Program-made: the position numbers and the translations under genes
The notes under the pieces: model-generated
What the model saw: the letters and a program-made list of their open reading frames with translations, nothing else
Told to the model about the DNA's origin: nothing
Database searches by the model: none
Part shown: in pieces, positions 43,401-55,925 of the stretch
Layout of the letters: every line of letters begins with the position of its first letter
Position numbering within the stretch: position 1 is the first letter of the stretch
NCBI GenBank assembly: GCA_907165275.2
Contig: OU015654.1
Span: forward strand, 9,689,501 to 9,753,500
Length of the DNA: 64,000 bases
Origin: Zygaena filipendulae
Lineage: Eukaryota > Arthropoda > Insecta > Lepidoptera > Zygaenidae
Direction of reading: 5' to 3'

Positions 43401-46400
43401 TCGGTTGAGCTGTTAAGGCGTGAAAGCGTAAGAAAGTAATTTTTTCGATACTTCCAACAATATTATCGTAACACTTCAACCAATTTACGCAAAACCTTAT
43501 AAAATAATATAGGTACCTAAAACTCTCTCATGAACTACTCTAATGGCGAAAACCGCATGGAAATCCATTCAGTAGTTTTTGAGTTTATCGTGAAATGACA
43601 GGCAGTTACGGCAAAAGACTTGGTTTTATAATATGTAGTGATATTATACAATTCGACATGAGCTAGTTCCTCGATTATATCTTAAACTTTAACATTCAAA
43701 CAAGACTTGAAAAATGCAGATGAAAATCTTAGTAAATCGTTAAGTAAATACAGAACCTTATTTTATCGGAAGCCGATTAGACAAATATATACCTATATAA
43801 AATACCCAATCACTTAAGAGATCCTAACTCTCTTTAATTCTCTAAAACCATAAAAAATCTGAAGAAATTAAAAGAACAAAACGAAGCTTGAGCGTGAGAT
43901 TTATCCCCGTGACCGGTGACCATAAGCGCTAATATTAGCGCTTTATAAATCGTAAGGCTAGTGAATTTATATAATAATGTGTTTATATTGCGACTATAAT
44001 TACCTTGCATAGGCCAATAATACTCTACGAAGCATTGCTTGATTTTCACGACCTTCGGTGCCGCAAAAAAGCGAGCATCCGGTACGGTGCAAATCCTATG
44101 AGAATAAACATTATTGTAGAAAATAGGTTCATTCTTCTCTTACTGTTCCATACAAATTAGCTTCATTGTAGATCAGACATATGGATTTTAAATTTTACCG
44201 GAAATGATAACAATTACCAAAGATTTTTGTAATTTATTCCCAGCATGGACTAATTAGACACAATCATAGACTAACAAAATAAATGGTATGTATTCCAACG
44301 GGTATTCGTCCTTCAGGAATGCACTGAGGATAGTCGCGGGAGTAAAGTCAAGAGAGTCGTGTAGGAATCTTTTTAAACAATAAGGAATCATGACGTTGTG
44401 ATCACTGTACATATGACTCGCTTCAGACGCCGAACGGATGGTGGGCGAAATCTTCGTAATAGTAAAAACTTGCGACTGTATCACGAAAAACAAAATTGGC
44501 AAGTAAAAACCCGCGAGTATTACGAGCAGCTTCCCACAGATTTAAGGAATGAAAATGATGACAAAACTTTCTACCGCCGATTGAAAGCCTATTTATTGGA
44601 AAAAGAATATTACTCCATTAATGAATTTTATGTAAAAACTATATAATAGAATTTATTCATATTTTTAGTTATTTAAATTACCTTGACATTTTATTACTAT
44701 TTTGTAATTGTATCATTTTATTATATTCTTTGACAAAATTGTACTATTCTCTGTGACATTTTATCTTGACATTTTGATAACACATGATAGTACGAAATAA
44801 AATAAACTAAAACTGAACTATTCTTTTCCATTGTATTTTACCAACTTGCAAGAAACTGTCACTGAAGAATTTACCAACTTTTAGTATTTGCGCTCCAAGC
44901 TCGGTGTCATCTGGCTGAGCCGTCCCTCGGAAACAGGCCCGCTCCGCCGCGGGCCAGTCGATGCTTCGCGCAGTCAAGTGGCGTTCGGCCAAAGTCAGCC
45001 ATAGCTGTCGATCGAACCACTAGTGAATTTATTTGTTTTAACTTAAATTTGTTGTAAACCATCGATATTCTTTATTTCTTTTAAAGCTTCAATAGTTTCA
45101 GTATTATTTAGATGTGTTTAATTTCTTGCAAACCTTTGACTCTTTGTTTCATTTTTTTTTTCATATTTAGAGCTTCAACAGTTTCGGTACTAGATATTAC
45201 GTAAAGTCAGTCAATCACTACGTTACTTTATGAATTTCGAACTGACATATCTACTTATTCGTAAATGTAACACGTAACATATGTATACAACTACCATTAA
45301 ATGTAACGTAGATGTTTTGTTTTGGTAAATTAATGAATGAAACAAATGTATAATTCACACCATTTAATCAACTCTACTGTCCTACTTTAATATTAGGCAT
45401 GAATGTAAACGTTTATGAAAGTTTTGGTTATTTTTACTCTATTATCTACGCATATACTGATTTGGATAAAATTTGACAAATGGATAGAATATGTTTTTGT
45501 GATTTTAACAAATCTGATAGGTACCTACTTTGCGTGCGTGTACAAAAATATACCTATCTAGCTTTCATTACAAACAATATACCTACAAGTAATTTTTTCC
45601 CTTATTAAGTGCTCTCCCCTAATTTTCTGCTTGGGGCAAATACCTGATATTTATATCTAACCTCCAGCAGGGAAGATGGATCCTTAATTAAATTCTCATC
45701 AAGAGCTCATAAATATTCTAAGTAACTTTTGGCGAATAAGATTTACTCACAAGAAAAGGATGTTTTGCGTACCACCGTTAGGCACGAGAGGATCGTTCTT
45801 TCTATTGGGTTATGGATATATTCCCAAGGTGAAAATCTTAGAGGAGCATAGTGAACTTATCAAAGAAGGCAGCAGGTCTGCTTCAATAAATTGATGATGT
45901 AAAAAATTTATAATTCGATTCGATTGGCTATTTGACATTTCTTTACAGGATGTATAGACTTGCAAAATACATACGTGCTAGCCTGCTCTTGAGCCATTTA
46001 TCTCCGAGAAATCTTTGATTTAACGTTCGTTTAGTAGTCGTTTAATTAGTAGTCGTAGTAGTTTCGCCGATCTGGGTTGGTCTAAACTCTTGTACCGTGG
46101 ACACACACCTTTCTCCGGAAGTGCTGCGGCACTCCAGCAGGCAGCCGGGCGACCAGCCTCATGGCATGGAGCCATTCCGCGTACCCGCCCTCACCGGGGC
46201 CCTCGCCTTCCCCAGGCGTCAGCCCAAAGCGAGCGTTGGTGTCACCAGCTGCGAAATTCATTGTGTCATCAACTTTAAGTTTTTTTTAATAATCCTCTTC
46301 ACAATACACAGATTTACTTGAACCCATGCTATAAGCTTGTGTCGTGGAAACCAAGCAAACGTGGTATTTATTACATATTATTACATATATATTATAATAT

Positions 46401-46759
46401 ATACATATATATACACGCCCAGACTGGAAAATGGAACCCTGTGTTCATCACACAAAGTCCACCTCCAACGGGAACCGAACCCGAAACCTCTTGATCAGCG
46501 GGTAGACATGGTGACCTACTGCGCTAATTGGGTAGTTAAACGAGTTAATTGACTTATATTTTTACTCACGTCAAACTTAACGTCGTGATGTAGAGATATA
46601 GTTTATAGAATGTTTTTATATGATTCCCCTTTTCTTGATCATTATAGAAGACATCAAAAAAGTATTGGTTTAAGACATACCTACTCATTTCGTAAACATA
46701 ACTAAAGTACCACTGTCTCAATTGAAAAAAGAGCTATATAATTCAAAGGTTATTTATGA

Positions 46760-46790
<31 letters not shown>

Positions 46791-48167
46791 AGGGATTTTT
46801 ATTTTTAAGCACAATTATAATTTGTATACAACGTGTTAATGAATTAACTGAAACTAGAAAGTAGTTTGCTCAGAATCAACAAGCGAAACGATCGCACTAT
46901 GTTTTAATATAGGTTATATTTTTTCATTTTTACTAGCCCATGTCTAAATTATTCATAATACAATATTTGGCACGTACGCCGCCCGCAGCAAAAAAATTCG
47001 AACGCGTGGGCGTAGCGCTTGGAATTTAGTAGATAGGTCGCCTCCAAACTAATGTTGAATAACTTTTAAAGTATAAATTTTTTCGACATAAAATATATTT
47101 TAATCATATTATTGTTTATTTTTTAAATGGGGTGTATCAGGTTTTCAGTTAATTCATTAACACGTTGTATATAAAATGTAAATATAACAAAAATGCTAAT
47201 GATAGGTTTTCACATGTAGACACAAATTAAGTACACTATCAAATAGCTTATAGCATCGATATTTTTTCATAAAAATATGTGCCGGGAGTGTGAAAAGAAA
47301 ATGTAGAGAACATAATATTATGCTTCAAATTTACATATTTCGGATGAAAGAGAAAACTAAAAATAGATACTAAATTATCACTGTCTAAAGCAGTGGTTCC
47401 CACTTAGGGGTCCGCAAAATGGCTTCGATCATAAAATATAATACTTACCGCAAAAATTCTAAATCTTGCACAGAAAATGCAAGCTCATAAATCTCTTTGA
47501 ACTGAATTACCAACTAAAAATATATGTATAAAATTGTAAGTGTTAATTAATGTTACTTTTGAAAGTCACCACTAGTTTAAATTATATAGTGTCACATTGG
47601 ATTGGATTATATTAATCCAGATCCATGATTTACTAGTTGGTGATTAAATAAAAATATTTTGACTATAAGTTATCATCATCAATTCATCATATCAAGCGAT
47701 GGATTTCCACTGATGGACAAAAGCCATCCCAACGATCAAAATGACGATCGGTGATGCGCTACCTCGTTCCTTATCCATTTGTTGCCTCTTTCTCTCTGTT
47801 TGAAGGGGTACAAGTTACTTCAATAACTTTTCACTGACGCGGAATTTGATATCCTATAGCCTATCAAGTGTTATCGATAAAACAGCGTATGCGTTGAAGT
47901 ACTGAGAATAATTAAGTAAACGAAATTTATTTATTGACGACTGTTTGACCCTTTTAGGTTTTCCTATATTATTTATAAACGCTAAGTAAAAATTATAAAA
48001 GCCCTAGTGATGCATATATTATTTTATTAATCGTTTAACACCGGAATATGTTTAAAGTATCTTTCGTGTCCATATTTTGGCAATATATATTTAAATTTCG
48101 ATTGCGTACCTGAACTAGTCCTCGAAGAACTTGCGAAGTTCCTGAGGGAGTTAAGTATCGCACTCAT
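37466..48167 (-). CDS. Tbc1d30: TBC1D30-like Rab GTPase-activating protein, 11 exons
   Basis: Minus-strand exons: 48167-48110, 46248-46109, 45004-44879, 44095-44004, 43119-43026, 42546-42390, 42183-42012, 41676-41466, 41233-41141, 41062-40912, 40296-37466. All junctions keep phase, giving 1,374 residues. The TBC domain runs about residues 67-330. The arginine finger lies in DLHRTGC (R112) and the glutamine finger in YCQGFN (Q148), so the GAP looks catalytically competent. Downstream TMQWFLTLYA and SADEFYS follow the TBC1D30 pattern, as does the later DRLSLDIGALKRQYARLR segment. The last exon encodes about 940 Ser/Thr-rich, probably disordered residues. Vertebrate TBC1D30 acts on Rab8 and limits cilium formation; that function is inferred here. 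The ATG at 48167 follows an in-frame stop. Exon 1 is the least certain exon, chosen because its phase fits. Vertebrate proteins are shorter (about 900). Confidence 0.9.
40420..40469. repeat. Perfect 23-bp-arm hairpin in Tbc1d30 last intron
   Basis: Arms 40420-40442 and 40447-40469 are exact complements (core gttgtgggggtacctat / ataggtacccccacaac) around a 4-base loop. It sits inside a CTAGT-type repeat copy (40330-40475) whose normal sequence does not continue this way in the other copies. Confidence 0.9.
42620..42655. repeat. Perfect 16-bp-arm hairpin
   Basis: Arms atgctcacaatcacaa (42620-42635) and its complement (42640-42655) around ctgt. Lies in a Tbc1d30 intron about 75 bp from an exon edge. 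Confidence 0.88.
42767..42974. mobile_element. Foldback MITE, second good copy
   Basis: Same family as 19262-19498. The right half is nearly identical ('gtctctgattgcggcagttt'); the left half has small deletions and a changed first base. Flanks are TTA and TAA, so the target duplication is not exact. It lies in a Tbc1d30 intron. Confidence 0.75.
43340..43645 (-). repeat. CTAGT-type repeat fragments in a Tbc1d30 intron
   Basis: 'gatgatcggttgagctgtta' is followed by a second-subtype piece ('aaccgcatggaaatccattc'). Confidence 0.5.
44230..44820 (+). mobile_element. 3' end of a non-LTR retrotransposon (decayed)
   Basis: The frame 44398-44646 ends with YYEQLPTDLRNENDDKTFYR, then RRLKAYLLEKEYYSINEFY. 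This has the pattern of the last residues of reverse-transcriptase polyproteins in CR1/Jockey-like LINEs (LP..R, then a 'FK..LK.YLL..YYS..EF' type ending). Upstream, SFRNALRIVAGVKSRESCRN is readable in another frame with stops, so the element is frameshifted. An AT-rich tail with AAATAAAATAAA follows. It sits in a Tbc1d30 intron on the opposite strand. Confidence 0.6.
46300..46545 (-). repeat. tRNA-derived SINE, full-length-like copy
   Basis: Read on the minus strand: A box TAGCGCAGTAGG and B box GGTTCGGTTCC, then the body 'gtgtgatgaacacagggttc', then the tail 'ccacgacacaagcttatagc' and 'tctgtgtattgtgaagagg' ending in ATT repeats. These are the parts of the copy broken by the MITE at 19262-19498. 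Tail-only fragments lie at 6010-6105 and 7920-8050. Confidence 0.75.
46825..47171. mobile_element. TIR-MITE (TATACAACGTG family), copy 2
   Basis: Partner of 37090-37416, in the first Tbc1d30 intron. It carries about 20 extra bases (near 46875-46910) that copy 1 lacks. The same family thus lies both inside the gene and just past its 3' end, which could support ectopic pairing. Confidence 0.75.
47690..47870. repeat. LINE-derived repeat fragment
   Basis: Carries 'tggatttccactgatggacaaaagcc' type sequence followed by 'gatgcgctacctcgttcctt', the pattern of a widespread lepidopteran LINE 3' segment (a 'CCACTGCTGGACAAAGGCC' stretch). Only a fragment; no protein frame. Confidence 0.4.
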
Positions 48168-49416
48168 CTGTCCTGCACCGGATATAGATTTGACACTAAA
48201 CTCATAGTTTCCGAAATCAGGCACTCACACATCGATCCGCTGTTATCACTCGATGCAGTAACAATGCAGGCGAAATTAAGCCCGCCATGATTTCAATATC
48301 ATTAATCACCACTTTGTCGAGGCCGAAATACGAAAAAATTTTAAGAGAAGAATGTAGGAATGTAATTCTTAGGATTCATGCGTAGTCGCGCCAGCTGATG
48401 GAGTGTTTACTGGGAAAATCGCAGAACTGAGTGTCAGGGCTGTTCTCCTCTCACTATGATATGTAAACAGGGTTCGTTGCGGTATTGTTAAGAAGCCGAA
48501 GGCTTAGTAACTGTAAAGAAGCGAAGCGCTTTATTATTCGTGGACGCGTTTCGTGGTAGCATCCATGAGCATGCGCTGTGGCATCATTGATAGCTGCTAG
48601 TGTGCGTTACTTACTATCGATTCCAATTTCCTTGTACGTCGGTGTCGGACAAGATACGTCTTTCCAGTTGTTAGCAGATATAGGAGTATGTTATTTTAAA
48701 CTTCTATGAATGAAATAGTTATTCGTTTTGTACGCATCCATTATAAGTGGAGTTTGTTTATAGATATACCCGAAGCGACACAAAATAAAAAGTGGTAGGT
48801 AGTGTTATAGCATAAGACGAAATGGCCAGGCTTTGCATGAATGAAATTACGTAACAGCTATTGTAAGCAGTGAATTTTATTAAACTTAAAGAAGCCATAC
48901 ATACATACTTTATCGGTAACCGAGAGAATAGTAAAACGATTAGGTAGGTATATTTGTTTATGCGAATTGTCAACAAGGGTGGTATATATTTTTATAATAC
49001 CGAAGGTTGATTTCCCTAGGGTAGCGAGTTCTTGTTGCGTTACATGAAAAATATATTTTAATTATAGATTAAAATGTAGTACAAAACCAATTTTTCATAC
49101 CATCAATTTTTTTTGTGTAGGTACGAACAAAGTACCTAAGCTTAAAAGCAAGAAAAACAATATTTAGAGTCCACAGAAAGATAAACATTAAGTATGTACT
49201 ATAAGAAGCGATACACACGTAGGCGAAAGAAAACTGTGGCTAAAGTGAAGGTGTGTAAGGAATGTGGCGAAAGAAAATCCATAATTTGAAATTAATCAAC
49301 CCCTCCAAGAAACAACCGGTACATAGCTTATGTGTATATAATATATACAAATTTTAAGTATATAGATTTCTAGGTGACGTTATGAACAAACTTATCTTAT
49401 GTAGGTTAAACTTTTA
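48168..49416. other. Spacer between Tbc1d30 and the small coiled-coil gene
   Basis: AT-rich, without a convincing exon or recognisable repeat. It includes the presumed Tbc1d30 5' UTR and promoter (an in-frame stop lies just upstream of 48167). A possible last exon of the coiled-coil gene lies at its upper edge (49417-49439). Confidence 0.5.
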
Positions 49417-51012
49417 TGCTATTTCATCTTTTTTCTCTAAAGATGATCTACAAATTTGTATCTAATATAAGTGTCTATTATAATTCTCTAGAACCATGAT
49501 ACTCACTGACATGTTGCAAAAGGACAGTAAAGGCGGCGCATAGTTTGTTCTGTTGTCTCCGAAATTTATCCCGCACCCTCACGTATTTCGCCAACCGCTC
49601 TCCAGTTATACGAAGTCTGGTCTCCCATTCTGCACGCTGCTTTTTAAGCCTATTGATATCTAAATAACAATAAGATTTACCTTATTTATTATTACCAGGA
49701 AGATGTAAAACTGTTGTCGACATGACAGTAGATTTTAAGGTTTTAGTTTCTTAGATTTACCAACCTAATGTTTCTAAATAACAAATTTCAATTGAGTCAG
49801 TACGCTCCCGACAGCATAGTGATTGGGATGAAGCCAATGATGCCGCGGTAGTAGATCTGTTATCACAGTAAAAATAAGTTAAAGATGTAAGATAGGAGCA
49901 TGCAAATAAACTGTAAATATCAAGAAATAGATAGCTATTGTTTGAGCAAAATCATTGTAACATATGAAGGCGTAATCTAATATACGATTCATGGTAAGTA
50001 CGCTTTTTAAAATATTTATGAGTCAGTGAGCTAGCTTTATATAATATTTCACCCGCGTTAATTTCAAAGTTCCCGCGGTAATTTTGGGATAAAAAGTACC
50101 TTATGTCACTCAGAATCACTGTAGCTTCCCATAAGTGAAAACATTTTCAAAATCGGTTAAGTAGATCCAGAGATTATCTTCTACAACGTCACAAACTCAC
50201 AAATTGACAAACTCATTATAATATTAGTTATAGAAAAGAACTATTAAATTAATAGCGTCCTCATTGTTTAATGAAAGAGCATCTGTAATTCTTGTAAAAA
50301 ACGTGTTGGCGCGTTACGTTCATACCCTCGACAGAAGTTGCTCGTGCTGTTGTGGCTCCAATCGCGTCGATCAGAATACAGCTCCTCCAGTAATTCTTCC
50401 ACAAGGTCTTTTACGTCGCGCTTCTGTTTAATTTCAAATGTTCATACATGCCATAATATTTGGTTTACATATAAACTTTCCAAAATACATTAAAGGAAGT
50501 CCAACAGTTGCACCAATAAAAATTAGGAGGGAACCGTATCGCTTGGTATGGTACATGTGATGAGGAGGGATGAAAGTCACGAAACTATAAAAGGGTGAAT
50601 AAAGCATAAAACTACTTGGACATGACGTGGGGAGAGGAAGTTTAAAGAAAAGATGGATGCATTGTGTAAGGAATGACATGGGTTAGAAGGAAGTAGATGC
50701 AAAGAGGAAGAATCGCACTCTTGCGCCGACCTCAAGTAATAAAGAGGAGGGCAGACGAAAATTGACGATGAAATTAACAAAACAGGAGTACATAACATCC
50801 TATTTTAGAATTCCTAAATCACATACCTGATTTGAGACGTTTACAGAAGGCGGTGGCGGAACAATAGAAGGCTTCCGAGTTTTAATTTTTGGTATCCTTA
50901 TTTCCTTGCGTTTCTTAATCTGTTTCGGTTTTTCATCAAAGAACTGCGTAAAGTCTAATTCGAACTTCACAACTTTCAAATTTATCGGTTGTTTTACACT
51001 TATAGTTTCCAT
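49417..51012 (-). CDS. Unrecognised small basic coiled-coil protein, 4-5 exons
   Basis: Minus-strand exons: 51012-50827, 50423-50326, 49856-49765, 49659-49507, and a tentative last exon of about 23 nt near 49439-49417. The first four join in phase with good GT/AG signals. The start METISVKQPINLKVV is followed by a very basic segment (EKPKQIKKRKEIRIPKIKTR) and a Pro patch. Exon 2 is acidic and helical (DLVEELLEELYSDRRDW). Exon 4 is a charged helix (INRLKKQRAEWETRLRITG) with coiled-coil character. About 183 residues in total. I do not recognise the family. Exon 4 ends in phase 1, the same phase as Tbc1d30 exon 1, so splicing into Tbc1d30 exon 2 would also be in frame. The gene may therefore end separately or contribute an alternative Tbc1d30 5' end. 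The 3' end is uncertain. Confidence 0.55.
50045..50225 (-). repeat. CTAGT-type repeat copy
   Basis: 'tttcacccgcgttaatttca' through 'tcccgcggtaattttgggat', in an intron of the small coiled-coil gene. Confidence 0.6.
50540..50760 (+). mobile_element. Decayed LINE reverse-transcriptase C-terminal fragment
   Basis: One frame reads VHVMRRDESHETIKG, then RGERKFKEKMDALCKE, then EEESHSCADLK with stops between. This is the eroded form of the 'GHVMRRDE ... GRGRPKKRWMDCVK ... CADPK' ending of insect LINE polyproteins. It sits in the first intron of the small coiled-coil gene, on the opposite strand. Confidence 0.6.
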
Positions 51013-52647
51013 TAAAACCAAAATAATCCACTGTTAATAAAATTCACAAAGCAAATTGTTAACAAATTGTTACTTAGAAAGTTTATTTTGACTTTGAAAT
51101 TAGGTATATGACAAGTTTAATTGGACGTCGATATGAATTCGTGGTCACGTGACTGGGGTAGAAGGGAGACGTTAGTTTTTATTAAATTTGGGTGCCACGA
51201 CCTAACATTGTTGTTGTGAAGTGATCTATTTCCAACTGGAGGATGGTAGGCCACCGATGGCTGATGGTAGGAGGTCTGTCGCGATAGTCACCCACTCATT
51301 AGTCGCCGGTTGTTGCGCCGATACCGAACCGCTGATAACGGCTAAATTTATTCACTGTGTATGTGCTCGAGTGCATGCTCAATGAACTAATAGTGTTCGT
51401 ACACCAATCCGAATTCACGTATTGAGCAATCATCACAAAAACGTGCCCCATGATTTACCTATTCAGTGTTCTCATTCAGTAAATAAATTAGGTAAATAAT
51501 CACTCTCCTTGGTTTCTGATTAATTTCTTTAGAGGCATTTATTTTTCAATTTCAAAATAATCTTTAGGTATAGAGCCTTGTATATTATTTATTTGTATCT
51601 TTTTTTTTTATAAGTCACAAATATACATTAACAAACCAAAAATCACGAAGATTTGTCCGGAATGCTGAAATAAGTTGTGTTCGTTCAAAATTAAAGAACA
51701 GTAAGAGTAGAAAGAAAAGTAGGTACTTCATAGGTACTTACACAAATAAATTTTTTATTAAGATTTCACTTAATAAAAATTTTACACACACCAGTATTGT
51801 TTTCTCTATTGCCGAACTGTTCATTGTGCGTTTATCTTTACCTCATAAGCATCGAGTACCGAGACTAGATAAGCTTTAATACGTTTTCGTTCAGAATAAT
51901 GTATATTTTAATGACTCGAACCAAAAAAAATACCAAAAATAAAGTAACTTAAATACCTTGCTTAATAACCTTCTGACAAATTCAAGGTGGTTGTCTTAAG
52001 AGTCACCTACAGACGAGTGTTTGCATGCGAAGACTTCAAGCACTCTATAAGTTCGACTGGAATTTATGTACAAAACACTACGGAGAAAGTCCTCCTTTGT
52101 ACGCAAAATTTATCGTTAAATGATTTCATTTATATTTTAAAATATGTTTTAATTGTTGTAAAATCTTTATAAATAAAATTTAATGTTTGTATGTCTGTCC
52201 TCTATGCGTTTCGAAACCATTGGTCCGATTGTGATGAAACTTTTGCGGGTTATTCTGCCTGCGTCCGCAAAGGTTCCTGATTCCAAAACTTACGCAGGTG
52301 AAACCGCGGGGCACGGCTAGTCCTAAATAAAATATTATAAAATATGTGTATAATAGATCTTTCCCAGTTTTCAAGAACGTTCCAGACTAGTTAACTATAG
52401 GCTAGGTGTAAGGTAGGTAATAGGTATATCCGAGTAGGATTAATAATATTGCCTTCGAGTTCATTCCAAAGAGAATATAATCACTTTGTACATTCGTTGC
52501 TAGGAAACGGTTTGTTGAAAACGTGGACCACCGCCTACCAACGACGTGATTATATTCTTTTTGACCAAAGATCGCCAAAGATATAAAACCCCCCTTTGCG
52601 GTAGCCATATTTGTATTTTATTTAGTATATTATTTAAATATTTTACG
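51013..52647. other. Divergent intergenic region, coiled-coil gene (-) / PIERCE-type gene (+)
   Basis: Contains a CTAGT-type repeat (52168-52325) and otherwise AT-rich sequence with no recognised gene. The two start codons lie 1.6 kb apart facing away from each other, so each promoter should be within this stretch. Confidence 0.5.
52168..52325 (+). repeat. CTAGT-type repeat copy upstream of PIERCE-type gene
   Basis: Ends 'aaaccgcggggcacggctag', about 320 bp upstream of the start codon at 52648. Confidence 0.6.
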
Positions 52648-55600
52648 ATGAGTGAAGAAAAAAAATCGTCTCAGAAACCACAGTCGGGATTTTGTTCAGC
52701 GACATGCATCGATAGAGCCAGTCTACAGGCTGAGATCAAAAAGCCTGAAGTGAAGACCTCAGATCTGTACTGGACCTGTAACTTGCCGAAAAGATTCGAA
52801 CACCCGCGTATGTATTCTGCTATATGCGATATTTCGGTCTACATACTAACGTAAGTGAAATTATACTCTCAGACGAAATACTTTATACTATGACAAAAAA
52901 CTTTAAAAATGCCATATCTGTAAGTACATAAAAATAATATAAGGTTAAAATAATACTGCTATTAGACGTGGCGACTGGCGATAGAGTCCCTGCCGAAGTT
53001 TTCGCGTCCTATCACGAAAAATTGGCGGCAGTATGCTAATGCGTGACGACAACTTACACTCTTTGAATTTACAGTCAATTAAATAAATATAATAATAATA
53101 AATATAAATTCAGGGTAGGTATAATATACGTATACCTATGCATGAAATAAAAGAGTTTACTGAACTTTATCAACTACGTACCTAATATATTATTTTATCT
53201 CTTGATCTTACTTTGAAAATATGCGGGCTTTGCAATTTAATTTAACACGAGCGAAGTTTAAATAGCGTACCTACGTACCTATACTTACATATATCTAGAT
53301 GTAATCTAAGTAAAATTTAGTCACAATCTTATTGAATTTATGTACGTAATCGTATATAAATGAACAACGAGAGCCACACACATAAAGACATGTATATTTG
53401 TCCACACTCTGCACCATATCAGATGATGATAAAATAATATGGATCTATCGTGTTACACGTTTGCTAAAATAATGCCTATTAGTCCAGCCCTGAATTGGTC
53501 CAAATTATACCACTTAGATGAATCTTGTAATACTTAAAACTGTGTATTCAGATTGGTTCAACGGTTATGGGAGTCAAGTGAACAAGCAACATCCTTTCTA
53601 CAGGACCTCCGCTATGGAGTATGGCTGGTATCCGCCAGGTCAGTGCGTATTGAAATAACCTATATTATATATTCCGAAACAGAGAGAACCGATTCCATCA
53701 GGGCGGCAAAGTGCTGACAAAGCGTTGCTCCAAACTTCGCGTTATTATTGCGAAATGTCATTCCAGTTCACGATTATTGGGTCCGACCACTGTTCAGGAG
53801 GTCCGAAAATCTAGATTGACGTTTAATCTATCGTATGTCTTTGTTCTTCTTTCATTCACGATGAAAGAAGAGCAAGCCGTGCCGTGCCGAGCCGTGGTTA
53901 GCTACAAGTTTCCAATTTTCCGGTTTCTTTACAACTTTTATCACGCTATAACTCAAACTCTCTACTTTCTTAACTGTTCAATAAATAGAATTTGGTACGT
54001 ATAAGTGAAGGTAATCTGTATCAACATAAAATCAATATAACATGTATGATGGTGGGACATTTTCTAGTGTCTGGTTGGCCATCTACCACCTTCAAGTTGA
54101 AAATCAGTCTGTGTGTTCCGGCAGCCTCACCTTGAAGCCAGTTTTCATTCCAGGCTATTAGGTGTGTTTACAATCTTCGACCATCAGATGAGATGTGCTG
54201 AGCTGTTAATCACAATTAAATAAAAAAATAAACATTTGATTAAACGCGGCACATCAGAAAATGCACGTGCATAACTAGCTATTTTGTAATATTACGTATA
54301 TTAATTATGTTTCAAAATCAATGCCAACCAAGTAGTGGGCCTATTTTGCAACGTGATGTCCGATTCCTCGAAATCGTTTACGAATTTGCATTGTGACTAC
54401 CTATATTTGTGACCGCACAGTTTACACCGGTTCACAATAAATAACCACAGAGGAAATTTGTAGAACTGTTTTGCTGTGGTTTGAGGCTGTTGATACCATT
54501 CGACAGTTGGGCCGGTACATTGAAAACATCCAACTTTTCTGCAAGGATTTAATGGAAATTACTAAGACATTTATTTTAACTGTTTCCCAAGGTTTTAAAC
54601 GCGGGGATTTCGGCATTCCCTCGAGAACTCCGCAATAGAAGGTAGCCTATGTATTATATAGGTACTTAATGTTATTTCAGGGTATTACCTACCTAGGTAT
54701 CTTCAGTACCTACCTACTTTCACCGTAATCCGACGAGGCGTATCAACATGAAGGAGTAACTAACATGTCACATTTATTTTACGTATTATAGTGTGCGTGA
54801 ATAATTTAATGGGTTATAACGTCATTAGTAATTAACACTTAGGGAGCTCATATTATACAAGTGCGTACAAAAATTTGCCTTCGTAAATTTCAGTAAATAA
54901 ATTTAGTAAACCTGATATCTCGTCACAGGGTTATTTAATTTTTACTTTTATTAAAAGAACGATTGTCATATTTTTAACCGATTTCCAAAAGTGGAGAAGG
55001 TTCTCAATTCGACTGTGTTTTTTTTTAACGACTTCCAAAAAAGGAGGAGGCTTTTTTGTATGTTTGTTACGCGTTTACTCGAAGACGACTGACCCGATTT
55101 GAAAAATCCTTTTTTTCGTTTGAAAGGGTATACATACCCCCGAGGTTAGGATCTGATATCGCATTGTCTGATTATGAGACCTTGGAGAAATCGTGGGAAC
55201 TCTTCAAATATATATTATTCAAATATATAATATATAGTATTTCATGATTTGCGATTAGATTAGATAAATTGTCACTTTAGAAATTATAAATCAACCCACT
55301 TAAAAGCGAAAAATAAACAAAATTTTAACAAAAAAATTAAAATCGATTTTTTCATTAGTAAAGTTTACTACTTGGCCGACAAAATTATGGGCCAAAAAGA
55401 CTTAGATCATTTGAACTTCCGTTTCACTATTTTGAGGCGCCTTAGGTGTAATAAAGGCCATTCTTTTAACAATTAGTTGCTCGGTGACAATCGAAAAACC
55501 GATGGTGGAACTGCAATCATAGGTAACTATGTTGTATGGTACAAACTCAGAAAAATTCTTCTGAGGGTACAAAACTGCAGAGCTACGCTTGTGTATCGGA

Positions 55601-55925
55601 TAATCGGACCACTGATTTAGGTATTATTTTGTTTTTTTAAATACCTACTTATATGTAATGAATATTCAGACTCAAGATAACACAATTGTTCATTACATAA
55701 ATATTTGCCTTGACGCAGGAATCGAACCCCAAATTGATGAGAAACTAAAGGGGAACGATCAGTTTAAATTTTTCTTAATTTTATTTTGTTCTTTTTGTAG
55801 CTCCGCATTACGTTCCGACAGTATATTATCCGAAGAGTCAACGGTTTTCCAACTATCTGGGCGAGTTCGGCATGTATCGGAATTACTCTCTGAACACTCG
55901 TATGGATCAGCCAACCCTCAAATGA
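52648..55925 (+). CDS. PIERCE1: PIERCE1/PIERCE2-like microtubule inner protein, isoform with last exon A
   Basis: Exons 52648-52807, 53552-53638 and 55801-55925; all junctions in phase; 123 residues (vertebrate PIERCE about 110-136). The order of motifs matches the family (C9orf116/C15orf65): DLYWTCNLPKRF, then HWFNGYGSQ, then HPFYRTSAMEYG, then VPTVYYPKSQRFSN, then GMYRNYSLNT. In vertebrates these proteins lie inside the doublet microtubules of motile cilia and sperm tails and help anchor outer dynein arms. In a moth or butterfly the expected site is the sperm flagellum. The ATG at 52648 is the only in-frame ATG. AATAAA at 56494 lies between the two alternative last exons, so this form can be polyadenylated on its own. 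Function is inferred from homology. PIERCE1 and PIERCE2 cannot be told apart here. Confidence 0.85.

Noticed and set aside
47395..47520. Minus-strand candidate last exon for the coiled-coil gene
   Set aside because: Joining in the required phase gives an early stop and the frame has no similarity to anything; better left unassigned.
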